DNA of 64,000 bases from Pandoraea nosoerga (GTDB taxonomy: Bacteria; Pseudomonadota; Gammaproteobacteria; Burkholderiales; Burkholderiaceae). A model generated the notes under the pieces. It saw nothing but the letters and a program-made list of their open reading frames with translations, had not been told where the DNA came from and made no database searches. Below are positions 8,592 to 16,640 of the stretch, piece by piece. The translations under genes were made by a program, and so were the position numbers. The stretch covers positions 1 to 64,000 of the forward strand of contig NZ_CABPSC010000005.1 of NCBI RefSeq assembly GCF_902459585.1, read 5' to 3'. The number at the start of each line of letters is the position of its first letter. Position 1 is the first letter of the stretch.

Positions 8592-9947
8592 CTACTTGGC
8601 GCCCATTCGGAACCGTGCGATCAGCAGCGTCGCCAGGCTGATCACGGCGCCCGCCATCAGATACAGCCCCGGCGCCAGTTTGTTGCCCGTCGCCGCGATC
8701 AGCCACGCCACGGCCAGCGGCGTGAAGCCCCCGAAAATCGTCGTGCCGAGGTTGTAGCCGACCGCCATGCCGGTCGCCCGTGTTCGCGTCGGAAACAGTG
8801 AGGACATCAATGCCGGAATCGGCGCGAAGTACACCGCCTTCAACGTACCGACCCAGAGCATCACCACCATCATCGTCGCCAGCGAAGCGTGTGCATTCAT
8901 GAACGCGAACGCCGGATACACCGTGCACAGGAACAGCACCCCGGCCGCCACCATGATGCGGATGCGGCCGACCTTGTCGGACCAATGCCCCACGAACGGC
9001 GTGAGCGTCATGATCACGAAGCCCGTCACGAGCGTCGCAATAAAGCCCTGCGACGGCGGCAGACCCAATTGCTTGGTCGCGTAGGTCGGCATGTACAGAA
9101 TCATGTAGTTGGCCGTCGTCGTCAGAATCAGCGCGCCGATGGACACCAGCAGCCGCGACTTCTGCGCGCTCAGCACCTCCCACACCGGCGACCTGCCCTC
9201 GCCCGTCGGCGCCGGGCCGGCCCGCCGGCTGCGCGCGACATCCTGCTCGAATGCCGGCGTCTCGTCCATGTAGCGACGGATGTACAGACCGATCGGCCCG
9301 ACCAGCATCCCGAACAGGAACGGAATGCGCCACCCCCACGACTCGAGTTGCGCCTGGGTGAGCGCACCGGTCAGCACCGCGCCGAACGCCGAGGCCAGCA
9401 GCGTACTCGCGCCCTGGCTCGCGAATTGCCAACTGGACATGAAGCCCGGGCGGTTCGGCACGTGCTCGACCAGAAACGCGGTGGAGCTGCCGAACTCGCC
9501 ACCCGCCGAGAAGCCCTGCATCAGCCGCGACACGAAGATGCCGATCGGCGCCCACACGCCAATCGCCGCATACGTCGGCATGAACGCGATGAGCCCCGTG
9601 CCCAGCGTCATCATGGCGATGGAGAGCATGAGCGAGGCCCGGCGGCCGTGCCGGTCGGCATACGCCCCCAGCACGAAAGCCCCCAGCGGACGCGCCAGAT
9701 ACGACAGCGCGAACGTGCCCAGGGCCATGAGCAACGATACCGTCTCGTCGTGCGCGGGAAAGAACAGCTTCGAGATCGTCACCGCAAAATAGCCGTAGAC
9801 GATCAGGTCGTACCACTCGAGCGCATTGCCGATGGACGTCGCGACGATCAGCTTGTAGACGGGCACGTCGCTGCGCGCGCCCTCCTTGCCCGGCGCGGAC
9901 GCCTCGCCCGCACGATCCGCCCCGGCGGCGGCTGCAGAACCGTTCAT
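8592..9947 (-). CDS. MFS transporter, metabolite:H+ symporter (MHS) family
   Basis: This is a 451-residue major-facilitator protein with about 12 predicted membrane segments. It has the MHS-type N-terminal signature GNALEWYDLIVYGYFA, the loop 2-3 motif GAYADRHGRRASL, and a second half with the matching GHWSDKVGRIRIM. MHS proteins import organic acids or small amino compounds with protons. Its ATG at 9945-9947 overlaps the stop of the peptidase gene by 4 bp (ATGA), so import and hydrolysis are probably coupled. A much longer upstream frame is only a shadow of the peptidase gene. The substrate cannot be read from sequence. Confidence 0.9.
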   Translation of the reverse strand: MNGSAAAAGADRAGEASAPGKEGARSDVPVYKLIVATSIGNALEWYDLIVYGYFAVTISKLFFPAHDETVSLLMALGTFALSYLARPLGAFVLGAYADRHGRRASLMLSIAMMTLGTGLIAFMPTYAAIGVWAPIGIFVSRLMQGFSAGGEFGSSTAFLVEHVPNRPGFMSSWQFASQGASTLLASAFGAVLTGALTQAQLESWGWRIPFLFGMLVGPIGLYIRRYMDETPAFEQDVARSRRAGPAPTGEGRSPVWEVLSAQKSRLLVSIGALILTTTANYMILYMPTYATKQLGLPPSQGFIATLVTGFVIMTLTPFVGHWSDKVGRIRIMVAAGVLFLCTVYPAFAFMNAHASLATMMVVMLWVGTLKAVYFAPIPALMSSLFPTRTRATGMAVGYNLGTTIFGGFTPLAVAWLIAATGNKLAPGLYLMAGAVISLATLLIARFRMGAK

Positions 9948-11341
9948 TGCGGTTTCCCCCCTTTGAGCGCCACCTCGCCCAGATCCCAGAACAGACCGGC
10001 CATGATCTGCAACGCCTCGCGCGCCACCGAGCCCAGCAGATGCTCGTCGGGTGCGTGCTGCGAGCACGCCGGATACGAATGCGGCACCCACAGCGTGGGC
10101 AGCCCGAGCACGTCGGCGAACACGTCGTTGGGCAGCGTGCCGCCCAGGTTCGGCAGCAGCACGGGCGCCTTGCCGGTCGTCTCGCGCATCGACGCGAGCG
10201 CCCAGAGCACCCAGGGGTCTTCCGGATCGAGCCGCGTAGCCATCACGCCGCGCTCGACCTCCACGTCGATCATCGAAAAGCCATGGGCGTCGAGATGCGC
10301 GCGCACGATCTCGCCCAGCCGCTCCCAATCCGTGCCGACCACGAAGCGAATCTGCATGTGCGCATAGGCATACGGCGGAATCGCGTTCACCGGCTTCTCG
10401 GGATTGCCCGTCTTGAACGCCAGCACCTCGATGTTGTTCCACCCGATCACGCGCTCGGTCGGCGTGAGTCCCGGCTCGCCGTAGTCGGCGTCCACTTCGG
10501 GGTCGTTCGGGCCGCCGCCCACTTCGAGCCCCGCGAGCGCACGACGCACCGACGCCGGCAGCTCAGGCGGACGCAGACCCTCCACGAGGATCTTGCCGTT
10601 GCCGTCGACCATCGAGGCAATCGCGTTCGCGAGCACGATGCCGGGGTTGCGCAACAGCCCGCCCCAGTTGCCGGAGTGATGTCCGCCTTCGCGCAGATTC
10701 AGGCTCAGCTTGAAATTGACGAGGCCGCGCGAGCCGAGAAACACCGTCGGACGAGACGCCGCCAGACGCGGACCATCGGAGGCGATGAGCACGTCGGCGC
10801 GCAGTTCATCGCGCAATTGCTCACAGATCGCATGCAGGCCGGGCGAGCCCATTTCCTCGCCCATCTCGACGATCATCTTGACGTTGTAGCCGAGCCTGCC
10901 GCCGCGCGCCGCCAGCACCTGGGCGAGCGCCGCGAGGTTGATCGTGTGCTGGCCCTTGTTGTCGGCGGTGCCGCGTCCGTACCAGCGGTCGCCCTCCACC
11001 ACGATCTCCCATGGCCTGAGCCCGTCGCGCCATTGCGCGTCGTAGCCGCGCACCACGTCGCCGTGGCCGTAGGTGAGCACCGTCGGCAGGTCGTCGCCCT
11101 CGTGGCGGTGCGCGATGAGAAACGGTCCGCCGCCCGGCACCGGATTGGGCACCACGCGCGACGTGAAACCCAGCGCCGCGAGAGACGGCGCCATTTCGTC
11201 GGCGAGATAGGCGTGGAGCGTGTCGCCGCTGTCCGCTTCCTGACTCTCGGTCCTGTAGGCAACGCGACGGTTGAGGGTTTCGAGGAAGGCGCCCGAATCG
11301 TACTGGGCGGCGGCTTGGGAAATCGCTGCGCTGCGGGTCAC
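9944..11341 (-). CDS. M20-family metallopeptidase (dipeptidase/deacylase)
   Basis: This is a 465-residue M20 enzyme with a co-catalytic two-zinc site: the first His-Asp in TYGHGDVV, the bridging Asp in GRGTADNKGQ, the catalytic/ligand glutamates in EMGEEMGSPG, and a C-terminal His in SQHAPDEH. Family members cleave dipeptides or N-acyl amino acids in the cytoplasm. I choose the GTG at 11339-11341 because GGAGA stands 6 bases upstream. Another GTG at 11371 lacks a ribosome site and would add ten residues. It forms an operon with the MHS permease and faces a LysR gene, suggesting uptake and hydrolysis of one inducing compound. Confidence 0.88.
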   Translation of the reverse strand: MTRSAAISQAAAQYDSGAFLETLNRRVAYRTESQEADSGDTLHAYLADEMAPSLAALGFTSRVVPNPVPGGGPFLIAHRHEGDDLPTVLTYGHGDVVRGYDAQWRDGLRPWEIVVEGDRWYGRGTADNKGQHTINLAALAQVLAARGGRLGYNVKMIVEMGEEMGSPGLHAICEQLRDELRADVLIASDGPRLAASRPTVFLGSRGLVNFKLSLNLREGGHHSGNWGGLLRNPGIVLANAIASMVDGNGKILVEGLRPPELPASVRRALAGLEVGGGPNDPEVDADYGEPGLTPTERVIGWNNIEVLAFKTGNPEKPVNAIPPYAYAHMQIRFVVGTDWERLGEIVRAHLDAHGFSMIDVEVERGVMATRLDPEDPWVLWALASMRETTGKAPVLLPNLGGTLPNDVFADVLGLPTLWVPHSYPACSQHAPDEHLLGSVAREALQIMAGLFWDLGEVALKGGKPQ

Positions 11342-11437
11342 TGCTTGTCTCCAGATGGCTTGTGAGGGCACGGTTGCCGTTCTCGTTCGTTGCTGCGACG
11401 CGTGCCGGCGGCACGCTGCGGCACGACCGTCCAGGCC

Positions 11438-11466
11438 ATTCTAGGAGTGGGTATTTTTGACAACAA
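11438..11466 (-). promoter_or_regulatory. Candidate sigma-70 promoter of the peptidase-permease operon
   Basis: On the minus strand TTGTTG (11461-11466) and TAGAAT (11438-11443) are 17 bp apart. The spacer and upstream side are AT-rich and partly dyad-symmetric (TTTTTGACA against TGATAATATT at about 11454-11478), as expected for a LysR-type binding region in a divergent intergenic. Confidence 0.45.
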
Positions 11467-11634
11467 TGATAATATTTCGAAGGTTTCCTTGCCGTTTCGG
11501 CAAAGGTCAGACACCGTCGGCAAGACCGCTTTCGGGCGGGTCACCGGCCGTTGTCCACCTCGGACAATCCCCGCGGAGCGAATTCGCAATGCCGCGCATC
11601 TTCCCCTCGCCGTTCATTCGTCGCCGAGCCCGCC

Positions 11635-12552
11635 ATGCAAACTCACGCCCTGCGCTATTTTCTCGAAGTCGCCCGCACCGGATCGCTGAGCCGTGCGTCA
11701 GAGCGGTTGCACGTCGCCGTGTCCGCGTTGAGCCGTCAGATTGCGAAGCTGGAAGAGGATCTGGGTACGCCGTTATTCGAGCGGCGCCCGCGCGGCATGG
11801 TATTGAGCGAAGCCGGCGAGTTGCTCGCCGACCACGCGCGGCGCGTGCTGCTCGACGCCGAGCGTGTCACGTCGGAAATTCGCGGCCTCACCGAAGTCGG
11901 ACGCGCCACGATTCGCGTGGCCAGCGCCGAAGGCGTGGCGCGCGACTTCCTGCCGCAGGTGTTTGCCCGCTTTCGCGAGGCCTACCCCGGCGCGCACTTC
12001 CTGCTCGACGTCGTGTCGCCGTTCGACGCGACCCTGCGCGTGCGCGACGGCGAAGCCGACATCGCCGTGTGCTTTAGCGTGGCGCCGGAAAAAGGCGTTC
12101 AGGTGGTGCATACGCAGCCGGCGCCGATCTATGCGTTGATGGCCCGAGGCCATCCGCTGGCAAAACGCCGCGACGTTGCCCTCGCGGACCTGCTCCCTTA
12201 CCCGCTGGCGCTCTCGAATGCCGGCGTCACCATCCGGCAGATGTTCGACCTGTGCTGCACGCTGGAAGGTTTGCTTTTCGAGCCGGTGTTCATCAGCAAC
12301 TATCACGCGGCGCTGCACAGCTTCGTGCGCTCGGGGCATGCCGTCACGCTCACGGGCCTGCTCACGGTGCGCAGCCGCCTCGCGCCCGAGGGCCTTGTCG
12401 CCATCCCGATCCGCAACCCGGCGCTGCATCAGCGCTCGCTGCAGGTGCAGACGATGGCCGGACGCACGTTGCCGGCGCCGGTCGAGGCCTTTCTCGGCCT
12501 GCTCATCGATGCGATCCGCGCACCGGAAATCCTGGACAAGCCGTTCGGCTGA
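11635..12552 (+). CDS. LysR-family transcriptional regulator
   Basis: This is a 305-residue protein with an N-terminal winged helix-turn-helix (ALRYFLEVARTGSLSRASERLHVAVSALSRQI, residues 5-36) and a periplasmic-binding-protein-like effector domain from about residue 90. The ATG at 11635 starts at the usual LysR N-terminus; the ribosome site is weak, and an upstream in-frame ATG would add an atypical extension. It is divergent from the peptidase-permease operon, with about 290 bp between the starts, the standard layout for a LysR activator of its neighbour. The effector is unknown. Confidence 0.92.
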   Translation: MQTHALRYFLEVARTGSLSRASERLHVAVSALSRQIAKLEEDLGTPLFERRPRGMVLSEAGELLADHARRVLLDAERVTSEIRGLTEVGRATIRVASAEGVARDFLPQVFARFREAYPGAHFLLDVVSPFDATLRVRDGEADIAVCFSVAPEKGVQVVHTQPAPIYALMARGHPLAKRRDVALADLLPYPLALSNAGVTIRQMFDLCCTLEGLLFEPVFISNYHAALHSFVRSGHAVTLTGLLTVRSRLAPEGLVAIPIRNPALHQRSLQVQTMAGRTLPAPVEAFLGLLIDAIRAPEILDKPFG

Positions 12553-12612
12553 GCACGTCGTGGGGCATGGGTCGCTTCAATTCGCAGGCCGCACCGCGCC
12601 GCACTGGCCACG

Positions 12613-14067
12613 CTAGGCCTCGGGCGTCGGCGGTGCGGCCGAGGCGGCCTGGGAGTGTGCATCGCCGCAGTCGTTGGCCATCTGCTCGCGGTCGGTCAAC
12701 TGACCGAAGATCCACGCCGAACAGCTCGTGACGAGGCCCACGCACGCGAAGGTCGCCCGGAACGCCGGCAGCGCGCCCACGCCGGCACTCTCGCCGAAAG
12801 CCCCGGTGAAGGTCACCAGCAGTGCGCCGCCCACGGTCAGGCCGAAACTCATCGCGAGCATCTGCACGAGCGAGAAAAGGCTGTTGCCGCCGCTCGCGTC
12901 GTCGGGGTTCAGGTCCTTGAGCGTGAGCGTGTTCATCGCCGTGAACTGGATCGAGTTGATACCGCCCAGAATACCCAGTTGCACGATCAGCAGCGGCACC
13001 GGATAGCTTGGCGTGACGAGCGCCAAGCTCGCGATCACGCACCCCGCGAGAATCGTGTTCCACACGAGTACCGGCCGGTAGCCGTAACGGATGACGAGGC
13101 GCGTCGCCACGCGCTTGGCGAAAATCCCCGCGAGGGTGATCGGCAACATCAGCAGGCCGGCCTCGAATGCGGTGTAACCCAGACTCACCTGCAGCAGCAG
13201 CGGTACGAGATACGGCACGGCCGCAATGCCGATGCGCGCGAACAGATTGCCGAGCAGCCCGACACTGAAGGTGTGCACGCGAAACATCGCCAGCGAGAAG
13301 AGCGGCTGCGGCGTGCGATTCGCGTAAAGACCATACGCGACGAAACCCGCGAAGCCCACCACGAGCAGCACCAGCATGAGCGCATGTGCGCCCGCCATGT
13401 CGGCGTGGCGGTCCAGCGCCAGCGACGTCGCGACCATCCCCACGCTCAGCAGCAGATACCCCTTGATGTCGAACGAGGTCTGGTGCGGCGCGCGCGCATT
13501 GATCAGGAAGAAGTGCGCGGCCACGCAGCCCAGCAGACCCACCGGCACGTTGATGAGGAACACCCAGTGCCACGAGGCGACTTTCACGAGCCAGCCGCCC
13601 AGCGTCGGGCCGATCAGCGGTCCGATCATGCCGGGCACCGCGACGAACGCCAGGGCCTGCAGGTATTGCTCGCGAGGGAAGGCGCGCAGGACCGCGAGTC
13701 GTCCGACCGGCAGCAGCATCGCGCCGCCGAAGCCCTGCACCACGCGCCAGACGACCAGCGCGTCGAGCGTGCTGGAATACGCGCACATGGCCGAGCCGAC
13801 GGAGAAGATCGTGAGCGCGCTGGAGAACACCACGCGCGTGCCGAGGCGGTCGGCGAGCCAGCCCGAGAGCGGGATCGTGACAGCCATTGTCAGCGCATAG
13901 GCAATGACGACGGCCTGCATGTGCAGCGGCGACTGCCCGAGGTCGCGCGCCATCGCCGGCAGCGCCGTGTTGACGATCGTGGAGTCCAGCGTCTGCATGA
14001 AGAAGCCGACGGAGACCACGAACAGCATCGCTTTCTGTCGCCATGCGACGGGATCGGGTGAAGTCAT
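12613..14067 (-). CDS. MFS exporter, DHA2 family (MdtD/EmrB-like)
   Basis: This is a 484-residue protein with about 14 predicted membrane segments. It shows the DHA2 features LDSTIVNTALPAMARDLG (motif D1), GWLADRLGTR (motif A) and GFGGAMLLPVGRLAVLRAFPRE. It resembles MdtD-type proton-driven exporters more than the longer EmrB proteins. It probably exports small metabolites or drugs; no membrane-fusion partner is adjacent, so it would act alone in the inner membrane. The ATG at 14065-14067 is chosen as the usual family start; the ribosome site is weak. It converges on the LysR gene 60 bp away. Confidence 0.9.
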   Translation of the reverse strand: MTSPDPVAWRQKAMLFVVSVGFFMQTLDSTIVNTALPAMARDLGQSPLHMQAVVIAYALTMAVTIPLSGWLADRLGTRVVFSSALTIFSVGSAMCAYSSTLDALVVWRVVQGFGGAMLLPVGRLAVLRAFPREQYLQALAFVAVPGMIGPLIGPTLGGWLVKVASWHWVFLINVPVGLLGCVAAHFFLINARAPHQTSFDIKGYLLLSVGMVATSLALDRHADMAGAHALMLVLLVVGFAGFVAYGLYANRTPQPLFSLAMFRVHTFSVGLLGNLFARIGIAAVPYLVPLLLQVSLGYTAFEAGLLMLPITLAGIFAKRVATRLVIRYGYRPVLVWNTILAGCVIASLALVTPSYPVPLLIVQLGILGGINSIQFTAMNTLTLKDLNPDDASGGNSLFSLVQMLAMSFGLTVGGALLVTFTGAFGESAGVGALPAFRATFACVGLVTSCSAWIFGQLTDREQMANDCGDAHSQAASAAPPTPEA

Positions 14068-14178
14068 GTGTCGACGAATGATGGACGGTGTGCATACGAG
14101 CGCCCGCGAAAGGCGGGCATTGTCCGAATCATACCGGCCATTCAGGGGCGTGCCTCGCATTCAGGGGCGCGCCTCGGC

Positions 14179-14255
14179 TCATGCCTCGTTCATGCCTCGT
14201 TCATGCCTCGTTCATGCCTCGCTCATGCCTCGTTAGTGCATCGTTCTTGCCGCGC
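14179..14255. repeat. 11-bp tandem array between DHA2 promoter side and prpE end
   Basis: Five near-identical 11-bp units of TCATGCCTCGT occupy 14179-14233, followed by two degenerate units to 14255. The array lies 28 bp downstream of the prpE stop and about 110 bp upstream of the DHA2 gene, so it may sit in the mRNA joining the two minus-strand genes. Confidence 0.85.
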
Positions 14256-14282
14256 TCGGCACCGGGGCAGGCCCGCCGTCCG

Positions 14283-16184
14283 TCAGCTCCCCTTCACCGC
14301 TTCGCGCACCTGATCGAGCGCGGACGGGTCTTCGATGGTGATCAGGTCGCCCGTCTCGCGGCCCTCGCAGATCGCCTGAATGGCGCGGCGCAGCAGCTTG
14401 CCCGAGCGTGTCTTGGGCAGCATCGTCACGAAAAACACGCGCGACGGGCGCGCCACCGCGCCAAGTTGCCTGTCGACCGTCTTCATCACGTCGCCCTCCA
14501 GCGCGAAGCGGGCCTCGGGCGTGGCCGCCAGCTCCGGCTGGCGCAGCACGGCAAACGCAATGGCGACCTGTCCCTTGAGCGCATCCTGGGCGCCGACAAC
14601 CGCGACTTCCGCCACCGCCGGGTGGCTCGCGATACTCTCCTCGATCTCGCGCGAGCCGAGCCGGTGACCCGCCACGTTGATGACGTCGTCGGTGCGGCCG
14701 AGAATGAAGTAATACCCGTCCTCGTCGCGCACGCCCCAATCGAAGCTCGAATAGAGCATGCGTCCCGGCACGGTCTGCCAGTAGGTCTTGACGAAGCGCT
14801 CGTCGTCGCCCCACACCGTACTCATGCAACCCGGCGGCAGCGGCCCCTCGATGGCCAGCACGCCCTTCTCGTTGGGCCCGCAGTCCCGGCCCGTCGCTTC
14901 GTCGACGAGTTTCACGTCGTAGCCGTACACCGCCTTGCCGGGCGAACCGAGCTTGCTCTCGAGCACCTCCACGCCGCGCGCCATGCCCAGAATCGGCCAG
15001 CCCGTCTCCGTCTGCCAGTAATTGTCCACGACCGGCTTGCCCACACCGTCGGTAAGCCAGCGCGCCGTGGGCTCGTCGAGCGGCTCGCCGGCAAGAAAGA
15101 TCAAACGCAGCGACGAGAGGTCGTATCGCGTCAGATACGCCGGATCCTGTTTCTTGAGCACGCGAATGGCCGTCGGCGCGGTAAAAAGCTGCGTCACCCC
15201 GTACTTCTCGACAATGCGCCACCAGATGCCACCGTCCGGACGGATAGGCGTGCCCTCGTACATCACGGTGGCAATGCCGGCGAGCAGCGGTGCATAGACG
15301 ATATAGCTGTGCCCGACCACCCAGCCGATGTCCGACGCGCAGAACATCGTGTCGCCCGGCTTGGCGCAGAAGATGTGCTGCATGGAGGCTGCCAGCGCCA
15401 CCGCATAGCCACCCGTATCGCGCTGCACGCCCTTGGGCTTGCCCGTCGTGCCCGACGTGTAAAGCACATAGGAAGGCTCGCTCGATTCGAGCCATTCGCA
15501 GGAGATGAAGGCGTCGAGATGCTGTTCGCGCAACGGCGCGTAGTCGACGTCGCGCCCCGGCACACGCGGCATGGGTGCCAAACCACGATCGATCAGCAGC
15601 ACGCTGGACGGCTTGTGCTGCGCGAGTTCGATGCCCTCGTCGAGCAACGGCTTGTAAGGGACCACCTTGCCATTGCGCGAGCCGGCGTCGGCCGACACGA
15701 TGACCCTGGGTTTCGCATCGTCGATGCGCGCGGCCAGATTGACGGACGCAAAGCCGCCGAAGACCACCGAATGGATTGCCCCCAGACGCGCGCATGCGAG
15801 CATCGCGAAGAGCGCTTCGGGCACCATCGGCATGTAGATGAGCACTCGCTCGCCGCGCACGACGCCCAACGATTGCAGCGAGGCGGCCATGCGATTGACC
15901 TCGGCAGACAGTTCCTCGTAGGTGTAGACGCGCTCCTGCTCCGTCTCCGTCGACACCCAGACCAGCGCGTTGTGCGTGCCGCGCGACGGCAGATGACGAT
16001 CCACCGCGTTGTGGCACAGGTTGGTGCGCCCGCCCACGAACCAACGTGCAAACGGCGGCTTGTCGTAGTCCAGCACGCGCGCAAACGGCGTCTCCCAATC
16101 AATGAGCCGTGCCTGCTCCTCCCAGAACGCCTCGCGCGAGTCGGGTGCGATCGAACGGGCGTGAAACGACGCATACGAAGTCAT
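14283..16184 (-). CDS. prpE: Propionyl-CoA synthetase
   Basis: This is a 633-residue acyl-CoA synthetase of the acetyl/propionyl-CoA subgroup. It has YTSGTTGKPKG near residues 240-252, the DNYWQTETGWPI block and the acetylatable Lys in PKTRSGKLLRRAI near residue 596. It converts propionate, ATP and CoA to propionyl-CoA. It matches PrpE better than Acs in the N-terminal FWEEQARLIDWETPF..VLDYDKPPFARWF pattern. The ATG at 16182-16184 has AAGGAG 6 bases upstream. No prpBCD genes lie nearby, so it stands apart from the methylcitrate operon. Confidence 0.93.
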   Translation of the reverse strand: MTSYASFHARSIAPDSREAFWEEQARLIDWETPFARVLDYDKPPFARWFVGGRTNLCHNAVDRHLPSRGTHNALVWVSTETEQERVYTYEELSAEVNRMAASLQSLGVVRGERVLIYMPMVPEALFAMLACARLGAIHSVVFGGFASVNLAARIDDAKPRVIVSADAGSRNGKVVPYKPLLDEGIELAQHKPSSVLLIDRGLAPMPRVPGRDVDYAPLREQHLDAFISCEWLESSEPSYVLYTSGTTGKPKGVQRDTGGYAVALAASMQHIFCAKPGDTMFCASDIGWVVGHSYIVYAPLLAGIATVMYEGTPIRPDGGIWWRIVEKYGVTQLFTAPTAIRVLKKQDPAYLTRYDLSSLRLIFLAGEPLDEPTARWLTDGVGKPVVDNYWQTETGWPILGMARGVEVLESKLGSPGKAVYGYDVKLVDEATGRDCGPNEKGVLAIEGPLPPGCMSTVWGDDERFVKTYWQTVPGRMLYSSFDWGVRDEDGYYFILGRTDDVINVAGHRLGSREIEESIASHPAVAEVAVVGAQDALKGQVAIAFAVLRQPELAATPEARFALEGDVMKTVDRQLGAVARPSRVFFVTMLPKTRSGKLLRRAIQAICEGRETGDLITIEDPSALDQVREAVKGS

Positions 16185-16582
16185 GTTGTCTCCTTGCTTT
16201 TATTGATGGGCTCGCGTGCCCTCGCGCGACAGCCGGGCTGGCAAGTCGCGCGATGGACGCACGCGGCGCCGGTTCGGGCCGGCGGGCTCGAGCAGCGGTG
16301 ACGGCAGCAACGAGCGCCGCGGGGGGCAGCAAACGGCGGCAGGGTTCGCGCGCGCGTCTCGACCGACAAAGTGCTTCGGTGCTGAGAAATCGTCGGACAC
16401 CGCGATCGGGTCTCGCGTTCAGTGTGCGCGTTGACGCTTACGGAAGGCTTACCGGCGAGCGGCTCTGCGGCCTCGCCGACGCTAGGGATTACGAGCAGGC
16501 AGCGTGGTATGGGGACACCGCGTAGCGATGCGGTGGGGGTGCGGGCGCTGCCTCCGCCTGTATCCGGCTTGGCGACGCCAAA
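16185..16582. other. Non-coding region between mltD and prpE
   Basis: About 400 bp without a credible gene. Short frames here have no ribosome sites and no recognisable protein features. It should hold the prpE promoter (minus strand). I see no convincing box pair, only GTAAGCGTCAAC (minus strand, about 16428-16440), a core that resembles sites noted upstream of two MFS genes. Confidence 0.6.
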
Positions 16583-16584
16583 GC

Positions 16585-16615
16585 AAAACGCCCGGAGGAA
16601 ATCCTCACGGGCGTG
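16585..16615 (-). terminator. Intrinsic terminator of mltD
   Basis: On the minus strand an imperfect stem-loop (CGCCCGTGAGGA pairing with TCCTCCGGGCG, 16589-16613) is followed by TTTTGCTTT. It lies 26 bp past the mltD stop codon. Confidence 0.8.
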
Positions 16616-16640
16616 TGCGTTGTCAGAGGGAAGGTCCGGC

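Noticed and set aside
12503-14095. 530-codon minus-strand frame beside the DHA2 exporter
   Set aside because: It is an out-of-frame, Arg-rich shadow of the exporter gene.
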